Source: Arthrobacter sp. ISL-72
Lineage (GTDB): Bacteria > Actinomycetota > Actinomycetes > Actinomycetales > Micrococcaceae
Assembly: GCF_018613755.1 (NCBI RefSeq)
Contig: NZ_JAGGPP010000027.1
Coordinates: forward strand, 167,589-231,588
Length of the DNA stretch: 64,000 nucleotides
Direction: 5' to 3'
How positions within the stretch are numbered: position 1 is the first letter of the stretch; every line of letters begins with the position of its first letter. The position numbers and the translations under genes are program-made. The notes beneath the pieces were generated by a model that did not search any database, was not told the DNA's origin, and worked only from the letters and a program-made list of their open reading frames with translations. This document shows, piece by piece, positions 47,422 through 55,644 of the stretch.

Positions 47422-47444
47422 GATAGTTGCTTTCAGTAACTATC
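47422..47444. promoter_or_regulatory. MarR/TetR-type operator upstream of DHA2 transporter
   Basis: 23-bp pseudopalindrome GATAGTT-N9-AACTATC with extra symmetric CT/AG inside the spacer, 37 bp upstream of the transporter start. Confidence 0.75.
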
Positions 47445-47491
47445 GTACGGTGGGATTTGTTCCCCTGCCTCCGCGAAACGAGAAATTTACC

Positions 47492-48058
47492 TCAGCGCTC
47501 CACGAGGATTCCGTCCGGATCGCACCAGATCATGGCGCCCGGCCGCACCCTCACCCCGTCGATCTCCAGCTCAACATCGGTCTCGCCGGCGCCGGCCTTT
47601 GCGCTCTTGCGCGGGTTGCTGCCCAGTGCCTTGACGCCAAGCGGCAGGTCGGCCAGGACCTCGCGATCCCGTATCGCGCCGTTAATGACGACGCCGGCCC
47701 AGCCGTTCGCCACGGCACTCGCCGCGATCATGTCCCCCATCAGCGCTGTCCGCAGCGAACCGGCGCCGTCCACCACCAGCACGGCGCCGTTGCCCGGAGT
47801 CCCCAACGTGCTTTTGACCAGCCCGTTGTCCTCAAGGCAGCGGATGGTCCGGACGGGACCGCTGAAGTGGGACAGCCCGCCGAGCGACTGGAACTGGAGC
47901 GCGATGGAATCAAGTTCCTCGCCCCGTTCGTCGTAGAGGTCCGCGGTGCTGACCGGGCGGCTCGGAACGTCCGCGGCGGGAACACCCGTGCTGGCGGGAA
48001 GATCCGTGTTTTTGGGAACATTCGTGTTGCCTGGGGTGTCTGCGGGGGAAGCGGTCAT
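47492..48058 (-). CDS. RraA-like protein / 4-hydroxy-4-methyl-2-oxoglutarate aldolase family
   Basis: 188 aa. Residues 15-30 are a Pro/Asn-rich extension; the RraA fold follows with DNGLVKSTLGTPGNGAVLVV, the hallmark GDMIAASAVANGWAGVVING and the Asp/Arg pair in GAIRDREVL. The family includes RNase E regulators and HMG/oxaloacetate aldolases, which share these residues, so the activity is open. ATG 48058 is preceded by AGGAGG. Divergent from an MFS gene, and upstream of the DHA2 transporter on the same strand. Confidence 0.88.
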   Translation of the reverse strand: MTASPADTPGNTNVPKNTDLPASTGVPAADVPSRPVSTADLYDERGEELDSIALQFQSLGGLSHFSGPVRTIRCLEDNGLVKSTLGTPGNGAVLVVDGAGSLRTALMGDMIAASAVANGWAGVVINGAIRDREVLADLPLGVKALGSNPRKSAKAGAGETDVELEIDGVRVRPGAMIWCDPDGILVER

Positions 48059-48151
48059 TGGTCCTCCTAGGAATGGCTGCAACCCGGGTCCGGGCCGTGA
48101 TGCTCACGATAGTCTGAAACCACACCGATCATCAGTTCCTGGGGAGCCGCA

Positions 48152-49468
48152 ATGAGCCTGTCCGACCTGCCGGGGAACGTCCCGGATCCTTCCGTTGTGG
48201 CCGCACCTCCGGGAGGACGTTCGACGGCGGCGCTCGCCGAGCCGGAGCGGCGGGTCCGGCCGCTGTGGACCACCGGGGTGGTGCTGGTCAATGTGGGCAT
48301 CAACGCGGCATTCTTCGGTCCCATCCAGGTGCTGCTCGGCCAGCAGGCCGCGCACTTCAGCGAAGGGGACAAGGAGGCCATCCTGGCACTCGTCACTGGC
48401 GCCGGCGCCGCTGTCTCCCTCGTCGCGAATCCCCTGTTCGGCGCGTTCAGCGACCGCACCACATCAGGGCTGGGCCGCCGGGTTCCCTGGGTTGTCTTCG
48501 GGGCCGTCCTCGGAGCAGCGGCCCTCATCGCCCTGGCCGGCGCCCCGAACATCGCCGTCATGACCATCCTCTGGTGCCTCGTCCAGGCCGGCTGCAACGG
48601 CGCCTATGCCGCCATCACCGCGGCCATCCCGGACCGGGTGCCGGTGCCGCAGCGCGGCGCCGTGGGCGGGCTTGCTGCCATGGGGCAGACGGTGGGAATC
48701 CTGCTCGGCGCGGTGATCGCCGCCGTCGTCAGCGGGAATTTCGGCCTGGGATACCTGGTGTGTGCGGCCGCGCTGGTTGCCGGCGTCGCCCTGTACTTCT
48801 TCAAGAGCGACGACGTGCCGCTTCCCGCAGCGGCCCGTCCGCCGTTCAGCCTGGCCGGCTTCGCAAAGGGGTTCTGGATCTCGCCGATTCGATATCCGGA
48901 CTTCGCCTGGGCCTGGTTGACCCGGCTGCTGGTGAACATCGGCAACCACATGGTCACCCTGTACCTGCTGTTCTTCCTCACGGATACGGTCCACCTGGAG
49001 GAGACGCAGGGGATCGAGCCGGCCTTCGGCGTGCTGATCCTTACCGGCCTGTACGCGGTGATGGTGATCATCACCAGCGTGATCGGCGGGCCGCTCAGTG
49101 ACCGGATGGGGAAGCGGAAGCCGCTGGTGATCGCTTCCTCGGCCATCATTGCCGTCGCTTCGCTGATCCTCGCCTTTGCTCCCAACTGGGCTGGCGCCAT
49201 CACCGGTGCCACAGTGCTGGGAATCGGCTTTGGCGCCTACCTCGCGGTCGACTTTGCCCTGATCACGCAGGTCCTTCCGAGCGCACTGGACCGCGGCAAG
49301 GACCTGGGCGTTATCAACATCGCCAGCTCGCTGCCGCAGGTCCTGGCGCCCCTCATCGCTTTCCCGTTCGTCACCCTCTGGGGCGGCTACGTTTCGCTGT
49401 ACATTGCGGCCGCGGTGATCGGGCTGCTGGGGGCGGTTTTCGTGGTCAAGATCAAGGGCGTGGACTGA
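48152..49468 (+). CDS. MFS transporter (GPH/sugar-like)
   Basis: 438-aa, 12-TM secondary transporter. N-terminal 37 residues are cytosolic and acidic/Pro-rich. The A-motif-like loops are GAFSDRTTSGLGRRVPWVVFG (TM2-3) and GPLSDRMGKRKPLV (TM8-9); the SDRT..GRR/RP.. pattern is typical of the glycoside-pentoside-hexuronide and sucrose-type transporters. Ribosome site GGGGAG before ATG 48152; GATAGT at about 48108 could be its -10. Divergent from RraA. Confidence 0.9.
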   Translation: MSLSDLPGNVPDPSVVAAPPGGRSTAALAEPERRVRPLWTTGVVLVNVGINAAFFGPIQVLLGQQAAHFSEGDKEAILALVTGAGAAVSLVANPLFGAFSDRTTSGLGRRVPWVVFGAVLGAAALIALAGAPNIAVMTILWCLVQAGCNGAYAAITAAIPDRVPVPQRGAVGGLAAMGQTVGILLGAVIAAVVSGNFGLGYLVCAAALVAGVALYFFKSDDVPLPAAARPPFSLAGFAKGFWISPIRYPDFAWAWLTRLLVNIGNHMVTLYLLFFLTDTVHLEETQGIEPAFGVLILTGLYAVMVIITSVIGGPLSDRMGKRKPLVIASSAIIAVASLILAFAPNWAGAITGATVLGIGFGAYLAVDFALITQVLPSALDRGKDLGVINIASSLPQVLAPLIAFPFVTLWGGYVSLYIAAAVIGLLGAVFVVKIKGVD

Positions 49469-49484
49469 AGGCGGAGGGCTTTGG

Positions 49485-49509
49485 GGGCCCGCGGGCCCAC
49501 ACCGTTTTT
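49485..49509 (+). terminator. terminator of MFS gene
   Basis: 14-bp perfect palindrome GGGCCCGCGGGCCC followed after six bases by five T, 17 bp past the stop codon of the MFS gene. Confidence 0.65.
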
Positions 49510-49619
49510 ACTAATGGGCGCTTAAACGGGTGCCGTATAGTGGACTCGAATTGCTGCGGCAGTGCTGTGATGGGGATCCGCCTGACCGCTGTACGAAACC
49601 CACTCCCGGAACGCTGCTG

Positions 49620-50195
49620 ATGCTCGAACTCAATTCAAATCTTCCACCCATGGCTGCGCCGCCCACCCTGCCCAGACAGCAGATCCGCTATGCCCGGATC
49701 CTGGATGCCGCTGCGGGGTTCGCCCGGAAAGGGCTCGATTCGGTAAGCCTCTCCGAAGTCTCCGCCAAGGCCAATGTTCCGCTGGGGACCCTGTACCGGT
49801 ATTTCCCTTCTCCCACCCACCTGATGCTGGGGCTGTACCGGAAACAGCTCGGCGAGCTGCAGGTGGGAAGCTGGCCGGAAACGCGCGGCAGTCGTCTTCC
49901 TTCCCTGGCCGGCGTGGTGATGGAGATTTTCCACATGCGGCTGATGCAGCCGGCCGTGGAGCAGTGCCTGAGCCAGGGCGTGTACACGAAGGACAAGGAC
50001 ACCACCCTTCTGCTGCGGGAGATCGACGTTCTGGCCGAACAGGCCGTCACGGTGGCAAGCGGCGACGCCGCCAAGTCGCGTGTGCTGTTGCTGACCGTCG
50101 CCGGCCTGGTGCAGGCAGTCCGCTGCCGCCGGCTCTCGCTCTTTGAGGCCGAGGAAGACCTGAAGAAAGCGTGTTCGCTGCTGACGCGGTGCTAG
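49620..50195 (+). CDS. TetR family transcriptional regulator
   Basis: 191-aa regulator. HTH near res 24-65: RYARILDAAAGFARKGLDSV and SEVSAKANVPLGTLYRYFPS, with the TLYRYFPS recognition-helix end that resembles KstR-like lipid/steroid regulators (resemblance only). The frame is open back to 49530, but a TATAGT -10 box at 49536-49541 would then fall inside the gene, so ATG 49620 is preferred; ATG 49650 is another option. Target unknown; neighbours are an MFS gene and malic enzyme. Confidence 0.82.
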   Translation: MLELNSNLPPMAAPPTLPRQQIRYARILDAAAGFARKGLDSVSLSEVSAKANVPLGTLYRYFPSPTHLMLGLYRKQLGELQVGSWPETRGSRLPSLAGVVMEIFHMRLMQPAVEQCLSQGVYTKDKDTTLLLREIDVLAEQAVTVASGDAAKSRVLLLTVAGLVQAVRCRRLSLFEAEEDLKKACSLLTRC

Positions 50196-50505
50196 CTGCG
50201 CTGCGCAGGAAGGGATGGTCTAGTCCAGTTGGTGCATATCGGGGACATCTTTCGGTGATGTGGGCCGCTGGTCTATATGAAGAATCGTTTTTTCAGGCGA
50301 GCGACCTAGACCAGTGTAATTTGGCCGCCCCGGACCCGGTTACCATTGCTAGACCGGAGTGGCTAGCTGCCCGTACCTTGCAGGAGTTTCACCGCGGCCC
50401 CGCCATCCCTTGGGTCGCAGAATTTCCCGCCTGACCATCTTGAGCCCCGTATGTGCTTGAGCCCTTTGCGCCGTGCGCCCACGCTTAGCCCCAGGAGACA
50501 ACGTC
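50196..50505. other. 310-bp regulatory region before malic enzyme
   Basis: No convincing gene: an 87-codon frame (50171-50434) starts inside the TetR gene and lacks a ribosome site. The region holds four copies of a TAGACC/GGTCTA motif (50216-50223, 50269-50275, 50306-50313, 50349-50355), two of them forming a widely spaced inverted repeat, and a TGTAAT -10-like box near 50315. Probably a complex promoter for malic enzyme. Confidence 0.55.
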
Positions 50506-51729
50506 GTGTCCACTGAAACAATCACTCCCGCTGACGGCATTTCCGCCGCTGGTGCTTCCGCTGAGGAAGCCACCGTGCTGACCGACCAGGAGATCTTCGA
50601 AGCCCATCAGGGCGGCAAGCTGTCCATCTCCAGCACCGTCCCGCTCGCCAGCAAGCGCGATCTTTCCATCGCCTACACGCCCGGTGTTGCACAGGTCAGC
50701 CGAGCCATCCACGCAGAACCGGAACTGGCGAAGACCCTCACCTGGGCCCAGCGGCTGGTTGTTGTGGTCAGCGACGGCACCGCCGTACTGGGCCTCGGCA
50801 ACATCGGTGCCAGCGCCTCCCTGCCCGTCATGGAAGGCAAGTCCGCCCTCTTCAAGTCCTTCGGCGACCTTGATTCCATTCCGCTGGTCCTCAACACCAC
50901 CGACGTGGACGAAATTGTGGAGACGCTGGTCCGCCTGCGCCCCAGCTTCGGCGCCGTGAACCTCGAAGACATCTCGGCCCCGCGCTGCTTCGAGCTTGAG
51001 GAAAAGCTCATCGAAGCCCTGGACTGCCCCGTCATGCACGATGACCAGCACGGCACCGCCGTCGTTGCCCTCGCCGCCCTGACCGGCGCAGCCAAGGTGA
51101 CCGGCCGGGAACTTGACGGACTCCGCGTGGTGGTTTCCGGCGCAGGTGCTGCCGGCATCGCCGTCGCCGAGATCCTGCTCACCGCCGGCATCCAGGACGT
51201 TGTCCTGCTCGACTCGCGCGGCGTCATCAACAAGGACCGTACGGACATCGCCGCGGACCCAGCCAGCAAGAAGGCGCAGATGGCGCAGCGCAGCAACCCG
51301 CGCGGCATCTCCGGCGGACCCGGCGAAGCGCTCCTCGGTGCAGACGTGTTCATCGGCGTCTCCTCTTCCCAGCTGGCCGAGGAGCACCTGAAGCTGATGA
51401 ACCACAGCTCCATCGTGTTCGCCCTGTCCAACCCGGACCCCGAAGTCCTGCCGGAGGTCGCCTCCCGCTACGCCGCCATCGTGGCCACCGGACGGAGCGA
51501 CTTCCCCAACCAGATCAACAACGTGCTGGCGTTCCCGGGAATCTTCCGCGGCGCGCTTGACGCCGGCGCCCGCCGGATCACGCCCGCCATGAAGCTTGCC
51601 GCCGCCCGCGCCATCGCCGAACTGGCAGAGCCCGAGCTGTCCGCCGACTACATCGTGCCCAGCCCGCTGGACCCGCGCGTCGCGCCGGCCGTTTCCGCGG
51701 CCGTGGCCGCAGCGGTCGAAGCGGAGTAA
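50506..51729 (+). CDS. NAD(P)-dependent malic enzyme
   Basis: 407-aa oxidative decarboxylase: L-malate to pyruvate plus CO2, of the short bacterial (MaeB-core) type without a phosphotransacetylase domain. Motifs: catalytic Tyr in LSIAYTPGVAQV, Lys in KSALFKSFGDLDSIP, metal ligands in LEDISAPRCFELEE and HDDQHGTAVV, dinucleotide loop GAGAAGIAVAEILL, and NFPNQINN-type end (SDFPNQINNVLAFPGIFRGA). GTG 50506 has AGGAGA at 50493-50498. NAD versus NADP preference unclear. A 16-bp-stem terminator follows. Confidence 0.95.
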   Translation: MSTETITPADGISAAGASAEEATVLTDQEIFEAHQGGKLSISSTVPLASKRDLSIAYTPGVAQVSRAIHAEPELAKTLTWAQRLVVVVSDGTAVLGLGNIGASASLPVMEGKSALFKSFGDLDSIPLVLNTTDVDEIVETLVRLRPSFGAVNLEDISAPRCFELEEKLIEALDCPVMHDDQHGTAVVALAALTGAAKVTGRELDGLRVVVSGAGAAGIAVAEILLTAGIQDVVLLDSRGVINKDRTDIAADPASKKAQMAQRSNPRGISGGPGEALLGADVFIGVSSSQLAEEHLKLMNHSSIVFALSNPDPEVLPEVASRYAAIVATGRSDFPNQINNVLAFPGIFRGALDAGARRITPAMKLAAARAIAELAEPELSADYIVPSPLDPRVAPAVSAAVAAAVEAE

Positions 51730-51757
51730 CTGCGGAGCTCCTTCCGCTTGGTAGCCC

Positions 51758-51795
51758 GACGGCGGCGCCTCCCGTGCTGGGGAGGCGCCGCCGTC
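51758..51795 (+). terminator. terminator of malic enzyme gene
   Basis: Perfect 16-bp arms (GACGGCGGCGCCTCCC and complement) with a 6-base loop, followed by GTCGTTCTC; 29 bp after the stop. Confidence 0.85.
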
Positions 51796-51858
51796 GTCGT
51801 TCTCGGGTGTCGTCTTTTGGGTGATGAGGCCGTTTGCGACGGGATGCAGGCCGAACCC

Positions 51859-51864
51859 TAGACT
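51859..51864 (+). promoter_or_regulatory. -10 box of DUF456 gene
   Basis: TAGACT seven bases before ATG 51872, compatible with a leaderless transcript, though GAGGGG in the spacer could act as a ribosome site. Confidence 0.4.
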
Positions 51865-51871
51865 GAGGGGC

Positions 51872-52372
51872 ATGAACCCCGAGATCCTCGTGACCGTCCT
51901 CTGCGGCCTGGCCATCCTGGTGGGCGTGGCCGGCACCGTCATCCCCGTCCTTCCCGGTAGCATCCTCATCGGACTCAGCCTGCTGGCCTGGGCCATCTGG
52001 GGCGGCGCAGGAACCGCCGGCTGGGTGGTCTTCGGCGTGGGGTTCGCCTTCGTCCTGGCCGGGATGGCCGCCAGCGCCGTGCTCACAGGACGCAAACTTA
52101 GGGAACACCGGATCCCCAGCCGCAGCGTGGTGGTTGGACTCGTCTTTGGTGTGGTGGGCATGTTCCTCATCCCCGTGGTGGGCCTCTTTGTCGGATTCGC
52201 CGCAGGCCTGCTGCTCAGCGAATCCCACCGCACACGTGATTTCAGGACGGCCGTGACCACCAGTTGGGCGGCCCTGAAAGCCACGGGGATCGGCATGCTG
52301 GTGGAGTTCGGCCTGGCCTGCCTTGCCGCGAGCACCTGGGTGATCGGCGTCTGGGTGGCCGCGGCCAGCTAG
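51872..52372 (+). CDS. DUF456-family membrane protein
   Basis: 166 aa, four to five TM helices in Gly-zipper-rich segments: LVGVAGTVIPVLPGSILIGL is the family signature, VVFGVGFAFVLAGMAASAVL and VVVGLVFGVVGMFLIPVVGL follow. Function unknown in all organisms. Lies between malic enzyme and a helical-repeat protein gene, all on the plus strand. Confidence 0.87.
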   Translation: MNPEILVTVLCGLAILVGVAGTVIPVLPGSILIGLSLLAWAIWGGAGTAGWVVFGVGFAFVLAGMAASAVLTGRKLREHRIPSRSVVVGLVFGVVGMFLIPVVGLFVGFAAGLLLSESHRTRDFRTAVTTSWAALKATGIGMLVEFGLACLAASTWVIGVWVAAAS

Positions 52373-52413
52373 CCCTCCAACAGCTGCCAAGCGGGCACTA
52401 CTAGCATGGAAGG

Positions 52414-53379
52414 ATGAGCGCCGGACAGACCTCAGGACCGATCTACCGTGATAACCGCGACCTCACTCCCTTCGGCGGCGCGCAGGTCCGTACCCCGGTG
52501 CGTGAGATCGCCGACGGCGTGGGCGGGATGCTGCAGACCGCTTTGGGCGGCCGGAATAGTGCCCTTATCAGCGTGGACGGCCCCATCCCCCGCCTTAAGC
52601 GGATGCCGGGGAAGGCAGCCAAGACCGTGTACGACGCGATCTTCCACAACCCGGATCCGAACCGGCTGATCGCCGTCGGACGGGAGTATCCGGGGTGGGC
52701 CGGGCTGTGCTACGTGATGGCCGGGCTGCTCGCCTACAAGCAGGGCGGCTACCTGCGCGCCTCGGAACTGCTGCAGCGGGGCCTCACCACCAGGAACGAC
52801 GACGACGCCAACCAGTTCGCGTCGGCCTACTTGACCCGAGTGGTCACCCGGGTTGAAGTCGCCGAACGCATTGAGGTTCCGGTGCTGTTCAGCGAGGAAG
52901 CGGTGTTCCTGGCCCTTTCCCACTCGCTGCGCGAGACCGGCCACCTCGAGGCGGCACTGGAAACCGTTGCCTCGCTGCCGCCGTCGCTGCCTGCGGCCCT
53001 GGCCCGGTGTTGGCTGGCACACGCCCTGGGCAGGGATAAGGAAGTGGCTGTCTGGACCGAAGGGCTGCTCAACGCCGACGACCTCTCGGCAGCGCTGCTG
53101 CTGGTCCGTGCCCGTTCGCTCCGGCGGCTGCGTGCCAACACCTCGGCGCAGGCGGCCCTGAAGGAAGTTCTGCGGCGCCGGAAAACCCACTTGGCGCTGC
53201 GGAACGACGCGTTGACCGATCGCGCCCTGCTGCTCCTCGACAGTGGCCGGAAATCCCTGAATCCGCGGGACTGGCTGCGGGGCCGGCCGGCCGAACTCGA
53301 AACCTTTGAGGTCATCCGCAAGGACGTCGAAGCGCGCAGGGTCTGGGAACAGGAATGGAAGCAGCTGGACCGGGAGTGA
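52414..53379 (+). CDS. hypothetical TPR-like helical-repeat protein
   Basis: 321 aa, soluble, alpha-helical. The centre (res about 95-255) reads like degenerate tetratricopeptide repeats (YVMAGLLAYKQGGYLRASELL, AVFLALSHSLRETGHLEAAL, LLVRARSLRRLRANTSAQAA). N-terminus IYRDNRDLTPFGGAQVRTP is Gly-rich and the C-terminus charged. No family named. Start ATG 52414 has GGAAGG directly upstream and TAGCAT six bases before it, so both leadered and leaderless translation are possible. Confidence 0.72.
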   Translation: MSAGQTSGPIYRDNRDLTPFGGAQVRTPVREIADGVGGMLQTALGGRNSALISVDGPIPRLKRMPGKAAKTVYDAIFHNPDPNRLIAVGREYPGWAGLCYVMAGLLAYKQGGYLRASELLQRGLTTRNDDDANQFASAYLTRVVTRVEVAERIEVPVLFSEEAVFLALSHSLRETGHLEAALETVASLPPSLPAALARCWLAHALGRDKEVAVWTEGLLNADDLSAALLLVRARSLRRLRANTSAQAALKEVLRRRKTHLALRNDALTDRALLLLDSGRKSLNPRDWLRGRPAELETFEVIRKDVEARRVWEQEWKQLDRE

Positions 53380-53421
53380 CCCTCCCTTGTGGGCAATGGC
53401 CGCCCGCGGTACAACGGACGC

Positions 53422-53781
53422 ATGACCGATGACATCAGGAACTGGATGGAAAAATATATCGCGGCATGGACCACCAACGAGCCGGATGACATCCGGGCGC
53501 TCTTCACCGAGGATGCCGTTTACGCCACCCACCCTTACGACCCGGACGCGTGGCGCGGACACGAACAGATCGTGGAGCGCTGGCTCAAGTCGGCGGACGA
53601 GCCCGACGAGTGGACCTTCGATTGGTCCCCGCTCGGCTCGGACGGTGACCTGCATTTCGTCCAGGGGCGCACCACCTACCTGGGGGACCGGCCCAGCTAC
53701 GAGAACCTCTGGGTTGTCCGGCTGGGGCCGGACGGCCGCGCGACGGCCTTTACAGAATGGTTCATGGAGCGCAGGTCCTAG
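53422..53781 (+). CDS. SnoaL-like/NTF2-fold protein
   Basis: 119-aa cone-shaped alpha+beta barrel protein; typical opening NWMEKYIAAWTTNEPDDIRALFTEDAVY and Trp-rich strands. Small members act as isomerases/cyclases or ligand binders; function not assignable. ATG 53422 follows TACAAC by six bases (leaderless pattern). Stop codon overlaps that of the convergent LysE gene. Confidence 0.82.
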   Translation: MTDDIRNWMEKYIAAWTTNEPDDIRALFTEDAVYATHPYDPDAWRGHEQIVERWLKSADEPDEWTFDWSPLGSDGDLHFVQGRTTYLGDRPSYENLWVVRLGPDGRATAFTEWFMERRS

Positions 53782-54431
53782 TTCCAGCTGATCCCGGCCA
53801 CCACGGGAATCAGCTGCTCGGACAACAGAACCATGCCCAGCGCCACCATGATGATTCCGCTGGCCAGGGTCACGCGCCGGGCGGCACCGGGGCGCGAGTG
53901 CAGCAGCTTCCTGGCGAGCAGCGCCACGCAGGTGTACACAATGCCCGCCAGCAGGACGAACGTCAGGCCGAGCAGTCCTGACTGCACGGGAACCGGCAGC
54001 GAGGCCTCGGGGCTGACAAACTGGGGAACCAGGGCCACGTAGAACAGCAGGCCCTTGGGGTTGATTCCGCTGGTGCCCATGCCCTGGAGGAAGGACCGGA
54101 ACTGGTTTGAGGACGCGGCTGCCATCTCTGCGCCGGCGCTGAAGGTGGCGGTGCGCCAGGACCGGATGGTGCCGTAGCCCAGCCATAACAGGTAACTTGC
54201 GCCGGCCACCGTCAGCCAGCCGAGCACACCCGGCAGTCCGGCAAGCAGGGCAGCCAGTCCGGCAACCATCAGCACCGTGTGCAGGACATAGCCGCCGCAC
54301 AGGCCCGCCACCGCAGGTAGGAAACTGCGCTGCTTCAGTCCGGCCGCAATGGAGTAGGCCCAGTCGACGCCGGGAGTGCAGGCAAGAGCGCCGGCAACCA
54401 CCAGGAATGCGAGGAACAACTGGGAATTCAT
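53778..54431 (-). CDS. LysE/RhtB family amino-acid exporter
   Basis: 217-aa membrane protein with six hydrophobic segments; family landmarks GALACTPGVDWAYSIAAGL (TM1 with conserved Pro-Gly), ASYLLWLGYGTIRSW, and FLQGMGTSGINPKGLLFYVALVPQF (the NPK motif before TM4). Exports an amino acid or derivative. Divergent from an Lrp/AsnC gene (105 bp), the classical arrangement of an exporter with its amino-acid-sensing activator. Confidence 0.92.
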   Translation of the reverse strand: MNSQLFLAFLVVAGALACTPGVDWAYSIAAGLKQRSFLPAVAGLCGGYVLHTVLMVAGLAALLAGLPGVLGWLTVAGASYLLWLGYGTIRSWRTATFSAGAEMAAASSNQFRSFLQGMGTSGINPKGLLFYVALVPQFVSPEASLPVPVQSGLLGLTFVLLAGIVYTCVALLARKLLHSRPGAARRVTLASGIIMVALGMVLLSEQLIPVVAGISWN

Positions 54432-54523
54432 GGCGGCCTCCTACGGTCTGCTGATAGGAGAAACTCTAGGGAAAAACCAGCCATAAGTGTTCCCTTTTTT
54501 ACTCAGGAAACAGGCCATCAGGG

Positions 54524-54529
54524 TAAAAT
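54524..54529 (+). promoter_or_regulatory. -10 box of leaderless Lrp/AsnC mRNA
   Basis: TAAAAT six bases before GTG 54536, in an A+T-rich stretch, with no ribosome site. Confidence 0.6.
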
Positions 54530-54535
54530 AAGTGC

Positions 54536-54991
54536 GTGATAGACCACATCGACAGAAATATTTTGCGCCACCTCAAGGAGGACGGGCGGATGACTGCCAC
54601 GGCCCTCGCTTTAGAGGTGGGATTGACTGTCGCTCCATGCCACCGGAGGCTGCGCGATCTCGAGTCGTCCGGCGTCATCCGCGGATACCGCGCGGACATC
54701 GACCCCGCCGCCGTCGGGCTCGGCTTTGAAGCGATAGTTTTTGTCACCCTGCGGCAGGTGGACCGGCCCACCATGGAGATCTTCGAAAACCGCGTGGCGG
54801 ACAACCCCAACATCGTGGAGGCGCAGCGGCTCTTCGGCTCGCCGGACTACCTCCTGAAGGTCATCGCCGAGGACCTGCCGGCATACCAGCGCTTCTACGA
54901 CGCCGAACTGACCTCCCTGCCCGGCGTGGAGCGGCTGACGTCAACGCTGGTGATGAAAAACCTGAAGTCGAACGCGGGGCCGCCCGTTTAG
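54536..54991 (+). CDS. Lrp/AsnC family regulator
   Basis: 151-aa feast/famine regulator. N-terminal HTH: DHIDRNILRHLKEDGRMTAT then GLTVAPCHRRLRDLESSGVI; RAM/ACT ligand domain from about 65 on with NPNIVEAQRLFGSPDYLLKV. Divergent from the LysE exporter, which it most likely controls in response to an amino acid. Stop overlaps that of the convergent lipoprotein gene by 4 bp. Confidence 0.92.
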   Translation: MIDHIDRNILRHLKEDGRMTATALALEVGLTVAPCHRRLRDLESSGVIRGYRADIDPAAVGLGFEAIVFVTLRQVDRPTMEIFENRVADNPNIVEAQRLFGSPDYLLKVIAEDLPAYQRFYDAELTSLPGVERLTSTLVMKNLKSNAGPPV

Positions 54992-55644
54992 GCTTCCGGA
55001 CTGACGTGCACGATGATCACCTGGGTGTCCTTGGCGCCGTCGTACCGGAGGTCGTAGTTGACCTCAAGGCCGGTGCTGGTGCCGGAGGTGATGGAGAAGT
55101 CGCTTTTGTCGCCCGGGTCCGCTTCGGCGGAGGAAATCCAGCGTTCGGCGGAGGCGCCGTCGATTCCGTAGCGCTGCACGCCGTCGCGGATCAGGCCGAA
55201 GTACTCGTCTGCCGAATCGGCGGTGAGGAAGTACGTCACTTCGCTGAAGTCCGGGCGGGAAGCGGTGGTTTTGAAGCGGATGCGGTCGGTTTCGCCCGTG
55301 ATTTCGCCGTTGGGTGCGGCAATTGTCAATGCGATCTTGCCCGAGTCGCGGGTGTTGATTTCCGGTCCGAAACTGTCCTCAGTAACCCGCACGTCGGACT
55401 TCTTCAGCAAGCCGGACCTCATATCCAGCCGTGCGGTCCTGGTAGCGCGGATCTGGTCCACTCCGGCGGCGTCGAGGGTGGAAAATTCGGAGGTGCTCAC
55501 GGTGCTCCCTGCAGAAGATGATGCGGCGGACGTCGGTTCAGTGGGGCCGGGGCTGCTGATCCGGCAGCCGGCGAGGGCCAGGCTTCCGGCCAGGGCAAGG
55601 AGGACGACGGCGGCCTGCCGCCGAACGCGCGTGGGCCGTGTCAC
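54988..55644 (-). CDS. lipoprotein, possible partner of the WXG100-domain protein
   Basis: 218-aa exported lipoprotein: Arg-rich n-region, hydrophobic core and lipobox SLALAGC (C27), Ser/Thr-rich linker to about 50, then a beta-rich domain (ALTIAAPNGEITGETDRIRF, EVNYDLRYDGAKDTQVIIV). No family recognised with confidence; loosely like LppX/LprG-style or immunity lipoproteins. Its GTG start overlaps the stop of the upstream WXG100-domain gene by four bases (GTGA), so the two are translationally coupled. Confidence 0.8.
   Translation of the reverse strand: MTRPTRVRRQAAVVLLALAGSLALAGCRISSPGPTEPTSAASSSAGSTVSTSEFSTLDAAGVDQIRATRTARLDMRSGLLKKSDVRVTEDSFGPEINTRDSGKIALTIAAPNGEITGETDRIRFKTTASRPDFSEVTYFLTADSADEYFGLIRDGVQRYGIDGASAERWISSAEADPGDKSDFSITSGTSTGLEVNYDLRYDGAKDTQVIIVHVSPEA

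Noticed and set aside
48096..48108. CGTGA-TGC-TCACG dyad before the MFS gene as a CRP site
   Set aside because: Half-sites are spaced by 3 rather than 6 bases; too short to call an operator.
50171..50434. 87-codon plus-strand frame before malic enzyme
   Set aside because: Starts inside the TetR gene, lacks a ribosome site and overlaps a region rich in regulatory motifs.
50485..52335. 616-codon minus-strand frame spanning malic enzyme and DUF456
   Set aside because: Runs across two real genes and a terminator; low-complexity translation.
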